Of a stretch of DNA of 64,000 nucleotides, positions 9,362 to 18,067 are shown piece after piece. Made by a program: the position numbers and the translations under genes. Source of the DNA: CBDCFV01 sp965216425 (lineage in GTDB: Bacteria > Chloroflexota > Dehalococcoidia > Lucifugimonadales > UBA3495); the NCBI GenBank assembly GCA_965216425.1, contig CBDCFV010000007.1, positions 620,001-684,000 of the forward strand, given 5' to 3'. Within the stretch, counting starts at the first letter, position 1, and each line of letters begins with the position of its first letter. A model generated the notes under the pieces. That model was not told where the DNA came from. It saw only the letters and a program-made list of their open reading frames with translations, and ran no database searches.

Positions 9362-10377
9362 TTCACCCGCGGTGGCTTGCAACTCCCGGGAGAATTCAGG
9401 CGTGTTCCGGAGAAGCTCGAGGGATGGCCGGCTTCTCTGTCCTACTGCGGGGGCCGTGTTCATGCTGCTCAGGTCGGCGATGTCCGCCGCCGCAGGGCAC
9501 GCCATATCCCCGTTCATGCTGAGTGCATGCGTCGGTGCAGGGCTTACGATACCCTGGTGTCACTCCCTGCTTTCATATTTGGCGGTGCTCTCTGCAACCG
9601 CCGAATATCAGCCGCTCAATCCGTCTATGTGGCCGATTCTAACTCCGCTGCTTACACCGGACAGAGGCGGTTGCAATGTAGACCGTAACGATGGCTCCGA
9701 GTGCTCGAAGGTGCTGAAGGAGAATCTGCCGGGGGTCAGATAGACGCCACGGCTGATGCCTGTTCCAGTGTCCTCGTGACCGTACCTGGGGGCGCATCCC
9801 AGCACCTTGGCTAGACTGCGCTGGCTGGTCGCCAACACCCAGCGTGCCTGCGTTGCCGACTGGAGGGACTTCACCTGCTGATGCTTGGAGCACCGGTACG
9901 CTGGCCTGCCGGCAGCTCCGGCCGGCGTCGGCCGTTACCGGTATCACTTGGTGGAGACCGACGGCAGGATGATGGCCACCGCGCGCGCCTGGTGGCGAAC
10001 GCCGCGGCGCACCGCCTGGGCTGACACCCGGACCCGACGTCGCGGCCGCTGGTCAAGGCCGCGCTGAAGCGCCTGACCAGCGAGACCCTGTGACCGACTA
10101 CGATTAGTCCTGCCCTTCCCGTTGCCTCGCTGGAAAAACTGCGGGCGGAGTCGTAGATGACCGTACAGTCGGGTCCACACATCCCTCAAGTTCGGTCTGC
10201 CGGCCCTGCTAGCATTGCCAGAAAGGGACGTTTTCCAGCATAGCCAGAACTCCGCCCGCCATAGCATCATCCTGCCATGCCAGAACCAGGCGCCAGCGAA
10301 AGATGAATTGGGTCACCGCCTTTCGGCGATGGCAACATGCCGTACTTGTCGGACATCAGGTCCTCTTCGACGTAGCT
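9362..10377. other. About 1 kb without a supported gene, between two IS remnants
   Basis: Several open frames exist on both strands but none has a convincing start, domain or consistent amino-acid composition. It probably consists of decayed insertion-sequence DNA. Confidence 0.45.
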
Positions 10378-10710
10378 TCAATGGAGCCACCGCAGCACTG
10401 ATTCGTCCGTAGGGTGGTGTCTCCATATCAGCCGGTAGAGTAACCGCCGAACCTCGGGGACTGTCAGCGGTATCAGCCTTTCGTCCAAACTGAGGCAGCC
10501 CCCTTTTCTCCCAGACGTCTCTGCGACGATGCCTGATGCCGTACCACCGCCAGGTAGGCGTGGGCCAGCATCGCCAGGGTGATGTGCCGGTACCAGCCGT
10601 CCCACCGGCGCACCTCATACTGGTTCAGCCCCACTTGTCCCTTGGCATCCTCAAAACATTCATCTATCGCTCACCGGGTTCCGGCGACCCATGCCAGTTC
10701 CTTCAGGGTC
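10378..10710 (-). pseudogene. C-terminal remnant of a second IS701-type transposase
   Basis: The minus-strand translation shows LAWVAGTR, then a TGA where the family has Trp, then DECFEDAKGQVGLNQYEVRR and WDGWYRHITLAMLAHAYLAV. After a frame change it continues ERLIPLTVPEVRRLLYRLIW to a stop at 10378. This is the end of the DDE domain (with the catalytic Glu region ECFEDAKG) and the C-terminal tail of an IS701-like transposase. It differs in sequence from the 7693 copy, so it belongs to another subgroup. The N-terminal two-thirds are missing. Confidence 0.65.
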
Positions 10711-11013
10711 TTCCTCGCAGGCCTGAAACACACGTACTACGCTAACTCTCCGGGTTTGGACAAACTACGGCGGGCCAGTAGCTAATAGCCCTTGCCAGGC
10801 TTGCTTAGGGGACGTATATCTACTAGCACCTGACCCGCACAGGCGGAATAATAAGTGGCGAGCAGTCCAACGCCATGCTATTGTCGCAGTGGCGAAGTTC
10901 AGCTTGAACCGAACACCAATTGGAAAGCGTCGCCAGCAAAGCAGGAGCAGTTGTGCGGCTGCAGCACTCCAAAGGTCTGGAGAGTTTTCCAAATTACCCA
11001 GCTCTCGAGCTAG

Positions 11014-12218
11014 GAATCCTCTGAACAAGTTGGGTGGGATGTGGCATAGTAAGGATGAACCAGCCGGTGTCTGTTGAGGGAGTGAAGGCAGATGGACCAG
11101 CCGACTTTTTCCGACCTGGAATACCAAGGTAAGAAGCGCAAGACCCGCCGGGAGATGTTCCTGGAGCGGATGGACGGCCTGATTCCCTGGCAGTTGTTGG
11201 AGGACCGCATCCGTCCCTTCTACCCAAAGCCTGGGCGGGGACGTCACCCCTACCCGCTGGCGATTATGCTGAGAACTCACTGTGTCCAGCTTTTCTACAA
11301 TTTGAGCGACCCAGGCGTGGAGGACTTGCTCTACGAGTCCGAGCCGGTGCGGCGGTTCGTGGGGCTTAGGCTTTCAGGCCCCCTGCCCGACGAGACGACC
11401 ATCCTCAACTTCCGCCATCTCCTGGAAAAGAACAACTTGGGGCAGGGCCTTTTGGAGGAAATCAACGCCCATCTGGAATCCCAGGGGCTGCGACTGCGGG
11501 AGGGAACCATCGTGGATGCAACCATCATCGAGGCGCCGTCCTCCACCAAGAACCGTGCCGGGGAGCGGGACCCGGAGATGCATCAGACCAGGAAGGGGAA
11601 CCAGTGGCATTTCGGGATGAAGGCGCACATCGGGGTGGACTCGGAGACGGGCATAGTCCACAGCATGAGCGCGACGGCGGCCAACGTGCATGATGTCACC
11701 GAGACGCACAATCTGCTGCACGGGGGCGAGACGGTGGTGTGGGGCGACGCCGGGTATCAGGGAGTGGGGAAGAGAGCGGAGAACCTGGGGCTGGGGGTGG
11801 AATGGCGGGTGGCAATGCGTCCGGGGAACCGGCGAGAGCTGGAGCCCGGGAGCAGGGGGGCACTGGCGGAGAAGGTGAAAGCGTCAGTGAGAGCCAAGGT
11901 GGAGCATCCCTTTCTGAGGCTGAAGCGGCTGTTCGGGTACGCCAAGGTACGCTACCGGGGTCTGGCGAAGAACGCGGACCGGCTGGCACTGCTGTTCGGG
12001 CTGGGCAACCTGCTGACGGCGGAGGGTCAACTGGCGGCGTAGTGCGCATTACTGCGAGACAACACCGGTCTCAAGGCCGCATAAGCCTTGAACAGCCCAG
12101 TCAGGGGCGAAACTTAGGGGGCTGAGTGCCGGCCAGCAAGCCCCTGACCTCAGTTCTCATCCCCTACACAGCTCCGTCAAACACAACCCAAACCAAAACA
12201 GCCTTGTTCAGAGGATTC
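11014..12218 (+). mobile_element. IS5-family insertion sequence, about 1.2 kb
   Basis: Bounded by perfect 16-bp terminal inverted repeats, GAATCCTCTGAACAAG at 11014-11029 and its complement at 12203-12218. The flanks are CTAG (11010-11013) and TTAG (12219-12222), both fitting the YTAR target of IS5 elements but differing at one base, so the duplication is imperfect or the flanks are rearranged. It carries one intact transposase gene. The right end interrupts an amidase gene; the remainder of that amidase is not found to the left. Confidence 0.8.
11092..12042 (+). CDS. IS5-family transposase
   Basis: A full-length 316-residue DDE transposase. The N-terminal helical domain (FSDLEYQGKKRKTRREMFLE) is followed by the DUF772-like region, then the catalytic residues D142 (TIVDATIIEAPSSTKN), D219 (VVWGDAGYQG) and E271 (KVEHPFLRLKRLFGYAKVRY), all present. 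The enzyme would bind the 16-bp ends at 11014 and 12203 and move the element by cut-and-paste. No lesion is seen, so this is the only transposase in the window that looks active. Confidence 0.9.
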   Translation: MDQPTFSDLEYQGKKRKTRREMFLERMDGLIPWQLLEDRIRPFYPKPGRGRHPYPLAIMLRTHCVQLFYNLSDPGVEDLLYESEPVRRFVGLRLSGPLPDETTILNFRHLLEKNNLGQGLLEEINAHLESQGLRLREGTIVDATIIEAPSSTKNRAGERDPEMHQTRKGNQWHFGMKAHIGVDSETGIVHSMSATAANVHDVTETHNLLHGGETVVWGDAGYQGVGKRAENLGLGVEWRVAMRPGNRRELEPGSRGALAEKVKASVRAKVEHPFLRLKRLFGYAKVRYRGLAKNADRLALLFGLGNLLTAEGQLAA

Positions 12219-12556
12219 TTAGCTATGACGGTGGCATCCTCCTCGGGCACGAAGTCGGCTAGGATCCGGGTGCCTCCGGTCGTGCGGATGCCCTTTGTCC
12301 AGAACTGGTCTTTCACGGCCACCGGTATGCCGTGCATCGGGCCGCGGTATTCGCCGCTGGCTATGGCTTGCTCCGCGTCTCGGGCGGCCTCCTGGGCCTC
12401 CCGCCGGGTTACCGTCAGGTATGCATTGAACTTGAAGTCCAGATCGTCGATCCGGTCGAGATAGGCTTGGGTAACCTCGACCGGAGAGACTTCTCTCAAC
12501 TCGATCAGCCTCGAAAGTTCAGAAACCGGCAAAAAGGGTATGTCGCGCTGGTCCAT
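12219..12556 (-). pseudogene. Amidase N-terminus, truncated by the IS5 element
   Basis: About 112 residues of an amidase-signature enzyme: a helical N-terminus (LSRLIELREVSPVEVTQAYL), then GPMHGIPVAVKDQF containing the catalytic lysine of the Ser-cisSer-Lys triad. After DATVIAK the frame enters the IS5 right end (12218). The two catalytic serines and the remaining 300-plus residues are missing, so the protein should be inactive. It lies 31 bp downstream of the alpha/beta hydrolase on the same strand and was probably co-transcribed with it. Confidence 0.8.
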
Positions 12557-12587
12557 GCTGTTGCCCTCCGGCGCATAATAGGCTCAT

Positions 12588-13484
12588 TCAGTTGGTGTGT
12601 TTCAGCACGAATTGACCGCAGTGCTCAAGTGCTTCCCTTGCCTCCGGAAGGAAGGACGCGAAGGCCTGCCAGACATGGGGCATGTCGTCCCACACTTCCA
12701 GCGTAACATCCACGCCGGCCTCCTTGGCCCGGTCGGCGAACTGGACCGAGTCGTCCAACAGGACTTCAGCAGTGCCCACCTGGACCAGCAACGGCGGCAA
12801 CCCGCGTAGGTCGGCGTAGTAGGGGGATGCCAAGGGAGTGGTGCGGCTCCGGTCGCCAAGGTAGGCTGCCGCCATTCCCTCGAGCATTTCCCTGTCGATG
12901 AGCGGGTCCACTTCCGCCTTGGTCAGGAAGGTGTCTCCGGTGTGGGCCAGATCGGTCCAACCGGAATGGGATATTCCGGCGGCAGGGAGAGGGTCGCCGA
13001 AGTACTTCAATGCCACAAGCGTGGCGATAGTCAGACCGCCGCCGCATGAGTCCCCGCCTATGGCGATCCGGTTGGGCGAGATGCCTTCTGCCAGCAGCCA
13101 GCGGTAGGCTGCGACCGAATCTTCGACTGCGGCCGGGAATGGGTGTTCCGGGGCCAGCCGGTAGTTGAGCCCCAGCACCCGGGCGTCGGACACTCGAGAC
13201 AAGTAGGACAGCGGCGACCGATGTGTCCGCATTGAACCGATCATGTATCCCCCGCCGTGGAGGTACATGACCACCCGGTCTTTGGACACTCCGGGGGTGG
13301 AAATCCACTCGGCGGAGACGCCTCCCGCTCCCACCTGCTCGAAAACGGCGTCTTCGGGAAGTTCGAACTGGCCCGTGAACCGTTCGTACCAGACCCGGAA
13401 CTCCTCGACAGTAGAAAAGGCTTGGGTCTCCGCCTTGCCTGCCCGGAACATAGCGATTGCTTGGTCCAATTCTGGTGAGGCCAT
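12588..13484 (-). CDS. Alpha/beta hydrolase, HSL-type esterase
   Basis: 298 residues, cytosolic. Hallmarks of the hormone-sensitive-lipase family are visible: the oxyanion motif HGGG at 76-79, the nucleophile elbow GGDSCGGG with Ser146, an acidic residue near 244-245 (VLLDDS) and His270 (DMPHVWQAF). NYRLAPEHPFPAAVED is a typical family segment. It would hydrolyse short-chain esters of small organic molecules; the actual substrate is unknown. The amidase remnant follows 31 bp downstream. Confidence 0.9.
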   Translation of the reverse strand: MASPELDQAIAMFRAGKAETQAFSTVEEFRVWYERFTGQFELPEDAVFEQVGAGGVSAEWISTPGVSKDRVVMYLHGGGYMIGSMRTHRSPLSYLSRVSDARVLGLNYRLAPEHPFPAAVEDSVAAYRWLLAEGISPNRIAIGGDSCGGGLTIATLVALKYFGDPLPAAGISHSGWTDLAHTGDTFLTKAEVDPLIDREMLEGMAAAYLGDRSRTTPLASPYYADLRGLPPLLVQVGTAEVLLDDSVQFADRAKEAGVDVTLEVWDDMPHVWQAFASFLPEAREALEHCGQFVLKHTN

Positions 13485-13606
13485 AATCGAAACCCCCGCT
13501 AAAGAATGTGGTCGTTGCCAGTGGCCCGTAGACCTATCCGGTCATTATCCCGCTTAAGATGAAGTTAGCTCATTACGAATCTATAGGCTTTACTGCCCGC
13601 ACCGTC

Positions 13607-13747
13607 TCACTGCAAGCTATCGGGCGTAAAAAGCATCAACACAGCCAGAACGATACCAATTACCACCAAGCTACCACCCAGGCGGATGGACCTCCTCTTG
13701 ACTCCTACTACTACTCCTGCAGCCGCTATTGCGCCTACAACGAACAT
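13607..13747 (-). CDS. Small two-helix membrane protein (46 aa)
   Basis: MFVVGAIAAAGVVVGVKRRS is followed by a second hydrophobic segment (LGGSLVVIGIVLAVLMLF) and a short polar tail. The two predicted transmembrane helices are joined by a basic loop (VKRRSIR), suggesting a hairpin with both termini outside. The ribosome site is weak (TAGGT). No family recognised. It is the only coding-like frame in the 570-bp gap between the esterase and the lactonase. Confidence 0.4.
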   Translation of the reverse strand: MFVVGAIAAAGVVVGVKRRSIRLGGSLVVIGIVLAVLMLFTPDSLQ

Positions 13748-14057
13748 CCAAACCTAAGTTTCCATCGCTATCGCTCCGAGAGGTTGGTTCGTAAGGTTTA
13801 CTCTACTCCAAATCGAACACAACTCGGCCAAAGCGTATCATCCCAGGAGCCAATTCCAGGGTGTTCCGAATTTAGAAACGAGCGTCTTGGGAGTTCCGGG
13901 GGCGCTGCCAATCAATGGCGCTGTCCTGGCGTCCGTATGCGCCGGTGCCTTGCTTGGCTGCCTGGAAAAGACAGCCGGAGCAGGCGTCTCCCTCCCAGGC
14001 GACGGCAGACGCCTTTGCTGCATGATCTGAGCTTCCGTTGACTTCCCGGAGACCGGT

Positions 14058-15083
14058 CTATCCAGGTAATTCCACTACCGATATCCAGCACGGCCCTTTG
14101 CCCAATGAGACAGTCTCCGACAAGGTCAGTGATCCGGAATCAGCGTCTACCCTGAAGACCGCCATCTGGCCTGAATCCTGGCCGGCCGAATAGATGTACC
14201 GGTCGTGAGGTCCCAAGCATAGCGCGTTGGGTCTGGGTTCGGAGGCAACGATGCCGTTTCCTGTCAATTCGCCGGTGGCGGTGTCCACCGTGTAACAGGC
14301 GATGCTGTCATGGCCTCGGTTAGGCGCATACAGGAACCTACCTGCCCCGGTGATCTGAATCTGGGAGCAGGTGTTTCTCTCAGCAAAACCTTCCGGCGGA
14401 AGAGTGGTGATGGTCTGGAAGAGTGACAGCGTTCCCCCCGAGGTGTCCAGACGGTAGCCGCTCACGCTGCACCCCTGCTCGTTGGAGAAATAGAGGACGT
14501 CCAGCGAGGGATGAAAGCAGAAGTGACGGGGCCCCAGGAATTCTTCCGGCTCCACTATGGCCGGAGAGTTGGGGGTGATGCGGCCCGTGTCCTGATCGAA
14601 CCTGAATTGCCAGATCTGGTTGGGACCGTTTCCCGCGATGTGTGGAACGAAAGCGTAGCTGTTGGTCGGATCGGTCTGCATGGCATGGGCGCCGGTCGCC
14701 GTTTCCAGCCATTCGATGGGCGGCTCTCCCAGCGAACCGTCGTCTCCAACCGGGTGCACCCCCACGTGCGCACCTTGGTAATAGGACGACAGCACGAACC
14801 GGCCCCGGCGGTCCGTGGCCACGTAGACCGGCCACGAGTCCAGCGGCACCGTTCCCGTCTGTGTGAGACCTCCGCCGGACTGGTCAATCCGAAAGCTGTT
14901 CAACGCTGGGACTTCCCTGGACCCGGCATACAGGTGATTGCGGTCGGGGCTGATCGCCAAGGTAAACGGCCCGCCTGACACGGACACGTCATGTTGATGA
15001 GCGAGACCCCCGGTGTCGGGGTCCACGGTAAAGACCGATATTTTGTTGTCCTCGTTCACAGCAACATACATGTAGTAGGGCAT
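14058..15083 (-). CDS. Lactonase-like seven-bladed beta-propeller protein
   Basis: 341 residues of WD-like blades with the recurring pattern S-P-x-x-x-x-LY (ISPDRNHLYAG, FHPSLDVLYFSNE, GPHDRYIYSAGQ), as in the 6-phosphogluconolactonase/lactonase family (PF10282). No signal peptide, so cytosolic. Family members open lactone rings, but many paralogues have unknown substrates. It has an excellent ribosome site (AAGGAGGG) that overlaps the end of the upstream hydrolase pseudogene ten bases away, showing that the two formed one operon. Confidence 0.85.
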   Translation of the reverse strand: MPYYMYVAVNEDNKISVFTVDPDTGGLAHQHDVSVSGGPFTLAISPDRNHLYAGSREVPALNSFRIDQSGGGLTQTGTVPLDSWPVYVATDRRGRFVLSSYYQGAHVGVHPVGDDGSLGEPPIEWLETATGAHAMQTDPTNSYAFVPHIAGNGPNQIWQFRFDQDTGRITPNSPAIVEPEEFLGPRHFCFHPSLDVLYFSNEQGCSVSGYRLDTSGGTLSLFQTITTLPPEGFAERNTCSQIQITGAGRFLYAPNRGHDSIACYTVDTATGELTGNGIVASEPRPNALCLGPHDRYIYSAGQDSGQMAVFRVDADSGSLTLSETVSLGKGPCWISVVELPG

Positions 15084-15093
15084 AATTCCCTCC

Positions 15094-15507
15094 TTAAACG
15101 GTCAGTGAAGCAAGAAGCTTCCGGACCTGTTGAGTGCACCACTCGGGGTGGATTGCATTGATGCCATGATCCAGGCTGGGATAGACCACCAGCCGGTAGT
15201 CCGGCAACTGCTCGGCCATGAACCGCTGTTGCTCCAAGGTCTAGGTGGGCGATTCCTTTCCCATCAGGAGCAGCGTCGGGGTTTCGACCTCCTTCAAGCA
15301 GGGGCTGAAGTCCAGCGTATCGAGGTATGCCTGGAGACAGCTTCCCATGGTGGAAGACGTCCGGTCCATTTAGGCGACGTACCACTCGACCAGTCCTTGC
15401 GACGCCACCCGGGTGTCCAGCCGGTTGTTGATGGTGGCGGTGGACCAGGTGCCGACACTCCGGTCCAGAGCGGCGGTCTCTATCGCCTCGTGCTGCCAAT
15501 GCCACAC
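15094..15507 (-). pseudogene. Alpha/beta hydrolase remnant upstream of the lactonase
   Basis: Begins at GTG 15507 with AAGGAG seven bases upstream. The translation recovers the cap and C-terminal half of an alpha/beta hydrolase: VETPTLLLMGKESPT, then RFMAEQLPDYRLVVYPSLDH with the catalytic-His-like SLDHGINAIHPE. In-frame TAA at 15370-15372 and TAG at 15241-15243 interrupt it, and the N-terminal half with the nucleophile elbow is absent. The intact control region in front of a broken frame suggests recent decay. Downstream lactonase expression could still use this promoter. Confidence 0.65.
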
Positions 15508-16032
15508 GTCCTCACTCCTTGATTGCCTTAATTCTAACCGTTCTTAATCTGAGACTGTAGTACTAAACGGAAACCAGAATGAAACCCGCGGGGGAATCGG
15601 GTGAAATCGAGGACCAATTGGGGACGCCTGTGGGTAAAGCAGAGTTGGTCAGGTCTGGGGCTGGGTGAGGGAGAGCCTGTGCTCGTGAAAACGGGGGAAG
15701 CGACGGGGAGCCTGTGTTGGGTACCAGGTCCCGGGTGCAAGAGAGGATCGGAGACTTCCTCGCCGGGCTGGCCAACCGGAAGGATAAGATGAAGCGGCAC
15801 TGTCGGACCGTCTTGGAAACAAAAGGAAGAAGAGCCCGTGCGAGATTCCCAGAGGGTAGGGCATGTGCAAAGTCACGGGAGTTGACTTGCCGGTTCACCG
15901 CAATTCCCGCGGAGGAACGTCCCCACTGACATTTGCCCCTTGCCAGCTCGGAAAGCAACTCTCTACCATATTACTTGTCCTGCTCAACCTCCCATTGGAC
16001 GTGGACAAGTCCAATAAAGCCACTGGGGCAAC
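15508..16032. other. Gene-free stretch
   Basis: No supported coding frame. Open frames on both strands are rich in Pro/Arg/Ser and have no starts or domains. It ends at the 152-bp repeat element. Confidence 0.45.
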
Positions 16033-16184
16033 AGGGCCTTTTCATTCTCTCGTCATTCCCGCGCAGGCGGGAATCCATATAGTCTTGCCATGGGAAAGTT
16101 GCCATAGGCCGCGGTGATGTGGATTCCCGCTTCCGCGGGAAAGACGGGACCTATGTAACCTAAACCAGAAAATGAAAAGGCCCT
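16033..16184. repeat. 152-bp MITE-like element, copy 1
   Basis: The terminal inverted repeats are AGGGCCTTTTCATT and AATGAAAAGGCCCT. Inside lie two palindromic cores of the ATTCCCGC...GCGGGAAT type. A second element of the same 152-bp length occurs inverted at 60217-60368. There is no coding capacity, so movement would need a transposase in trans. Confidence 0.8.
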
Positions 16185-16289
16185 GACTGAGGCAACATGA
16201 TGATTGATGACTGGAAAGACCCCCAGCAATAAGCTGTCCGGACCCAACCGTGACCTCAACGTCCCTTTCAACTCCGGCGCTCTCCCCGG

Positions 16290-16315
16290 ATGTCCTGAAA
16301 TGTCCGCAAATGTCC
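16290..16315 (-). repeat. 10-bp-periodic GGACATTT array, copy 1
   Basis: Three GGACAT(TT) units in the minus orientation at exact 10-bp spacing, about 60 bp before the start of the 109-aa gene. The same triple array is found at 38828-38855 and 39901-39928. One-turn spacing suggests a cooperative protein-binding site. The role is inference. Confidence 0.6.
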
Positions 16316-16371
16316 GCAGTTCTGAAATTTCCCGCCCCTCCGGCAAATAGACCATCTGAGGAGTCTGCATC

Positions 16372-16701
16372 ATGCGAAGTGAAATAAACTCCCTCTGGAC
16401 TCGCGTCCGCGCCCTTCAACGGAAATTGGCCCGTGAACTGGCCGCCTACCGGCTGGGGGTCCTGAGCCGGGACCTTTGCCACCGTTGGTTCGTAGCCCAG
16501 TCCGATCACAAGCCGTTGCCCGAAATCCAGTCCTTCATCCGCCGGGTAATAGACGCCGGCTACCGGCTCCTCCCGTTGGCCGCGGCCAACAACTACCTGC
16601 AGGACTGTCTTCGTAAGGACACCGCCCCTGACCCCGAAACGCTGCTCAATATCATCCTTCCCTCGGCCGGGAATATCCAGCCTGCGGGTACCCTCGGCTG
16701 A
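16372..16701 (+). CDS. Hypothetical helical protein (109 aa)
   Basis: Begins MRSEINSLWTRVRALQRKLA after a strong ribosome site (GAGGAG eight bases upstream). The first 30 residues form a basic amphipathic helix; the rest is predicted helical, with a C-terminal proline-rich end. Two cysteines, no membrane segment, no recognised domain. The GGACATTT array lies directly upstream and could control it. It may be a repeat-associated gene family of this lineage, but this could not be tested here. Confidence 0.65.
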   Translation: MRSEINSLWTRVRALQRKLARELAAYRLGVLSRDLCHRWFVAQSDHKPLPEIQSFIRRVIDAGYRLLPLAAANNYLQDCLRKDTAPDPETLLNIILPSAGNIQPAGTLG

Positions 16702-16843
16702 AGGCAAGACATGGACGACTTTGCACATGCCCTGCCCAGAGGGCGCCGGCGTTGACTCTCCCCGATGCCATCCTTACACTGCTCTGGGAATCAGTGCAGG
16801 CCCATTCCACGCCAAGCATACCGACAGGAGTTACACCCCGCGC

Positions 16844-17977
16844 ATGAACTTTGGACTTTTTTGCGAATGGCCCAATCCCGCCATTCGAAACTGGAAGACC
16901 TTATTTGAAGAAGGCGTCGAGCAAATTCAATACTCCGAGGAAGTCGGATTCGATTACTGCTTGATTGCCGAGCACCACTTTTCCAACTATGGCAACTCCC
17001 CAGCGCCGCTGCTCCAAGCGTTGCACATCGGCCAGCGCACCAAGCGGCTGAAAATCGCCACTGGCATCCTGGTGCTGCCCATCTGGGACCCGCTGCGCTT
17101 GGCGGAAGAGGTGGCAGTATTGGACAATTTGATTGACGGCCGGTTCATCTGCGGCGTGGGCCGGGGCTACCAACCCCACGAAATGGCCCGTTTCGGCATA
17201 TCGCTGGACGAGTCCCGGCAAAGGACCCTGGAAACGGTGGACGTGCTGGTCAAGGCCTGGACCCAGGACGAGTCGTTCACCTACACTGGGGAGCACATCA
17301 ATGTCGCCAACCCCACGACAGTCTGGCCCAAGCCCCTGCAGAAGCCTCATCCATCATTCTGGATTGCCGGCACCAGTGTCGAGTCCATGAAGCTGGCGGC
17401 GGAGCGGGACATGATGCCCATTACCACCGGACTGCTGGGGGCTGACGGGATGCGGGCCCACTTGGGCTCGTTGGTCCATTTTCGCATGGACCTGGGCAAG
17501 CCGGTGGACAACATCGAACTGGGAATGCAGGCCATCACCCACGTCGCCGAAACCGACGAAGCGGCCCGCGCCCAACTGGACTACGCCCGCTGGCAGAACC
17601 GGGCCGGTCGGGCCCTGAACCGGCTGGACGTGAACAACGGCCGGGTGCAGGTAGGCCCTTATCAAGGGGAGATGGACGACGATGGGTTCATGCAGCGGCT
17701 TTTCTTCGGCAGCCCGGAGACGGTGATCCGCAAGTTCCGGGAGGCCGCCGAGTTGGGCGTCACCCACGTCAGCAACTGGATGATGTTCGGCGGGATAGAG
17801 CACGAGAAAATAATAAAGTCCGTCCGGCTAATGGGCGAGGAAGTAATCCCCGCCCTGAAGGATGTGCGCCCGCCGCCGTCCCTGTACGAAAAACTGGCAA
17901 GCGAACCGCCCGCCACCACCGAGCAGTTGCAAGCCGCCCGGTTCGGGCCTGCCCCCTCGGATGTGACGACAACGTGA
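16844..17977 (+). CDS. Luciferase-like flavin-dependent monooxygenase (LLM)
   Basis: 377 residues with the bacterial luciferase fold. It begins at the ATG of MNFGLFCEWPNP (the frame is open upstream, but the conserved first strand starts here; AGGAG lies about 14 bases before). Motifs include FDYCLIAEHHFSNYG, LKIATGILVLPIWDPLRLAE, and GRFICGVGRGYQPHEM for cofactor binding. Uses FMNH2 or F420H2 to oxygenate or oxidise an organic substrate. A 50-residue proline-containing C-terminal extension is present. Substrate unknown. It stands alone, upstream of the DinB fusion gene. Confidence 0.9.
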   Translation: MNFGLFCEWPNPAIRNWKTLFEEGVEQIQYSEEVGFDYCLIAEHHFSNYGNSPAPLLQALHIGQRTKRLKIATGILVLPIWDPLRLAEEVAVLDNLIDGRFICGVGRGYQPHEMARFGISLDESRQRTLETVDVLVKAWTQDESFTYTGEHINVANPTTVWPKPLQKPHPSFWIAGTSVESMKLAAERDMMPITTGLLGADGMRAHLGSLVHFRMDLGKPVDNIELGMQAITHVAETDEAARAQLDYARWQNRAGRALNRLDVNNGRVQVGPYQGEMDDDGFMQRLFFGSPETVIRKFREAAELGVTHVSNWMMFGGIEHEKIIKSVRLMGEEVIPALKDVRPPPSLYEKLASEPPATTEQLQAARFGPAPSDVTTT

Positions 17978-18022
17978 CCTCGTCGGAAAGATTGCATCAT
18001 CGCCGCAATCACGCCTGCCGGG

Positions 18023-18028
18023 TATAAT
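18023..18028 (+). promoter_or_regulatory. -10 element upstream of the DinB fusion gene
   Basis: A perfect TATAAT 40 bp before the TTG start. No good -35 at 17 bp, so the assignment is tentative. Confidence 0.3.
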
Positions 18029-18067
18029 CGCCCAAGGGCTAACGGAACACCGAAAGGAGAAGCGCGC

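Noticed and set aside
9312..9743. 143-aa plus-strand frame
   Set aside because: No ribosome site or domain, unnatural composition, and overlap with the 9044-9361 frame.
13559..14041. 160-aa plus-strand frame
   Set aside because: Low-complexity translation; the opposite strand holds a more convincing small membrane protein.
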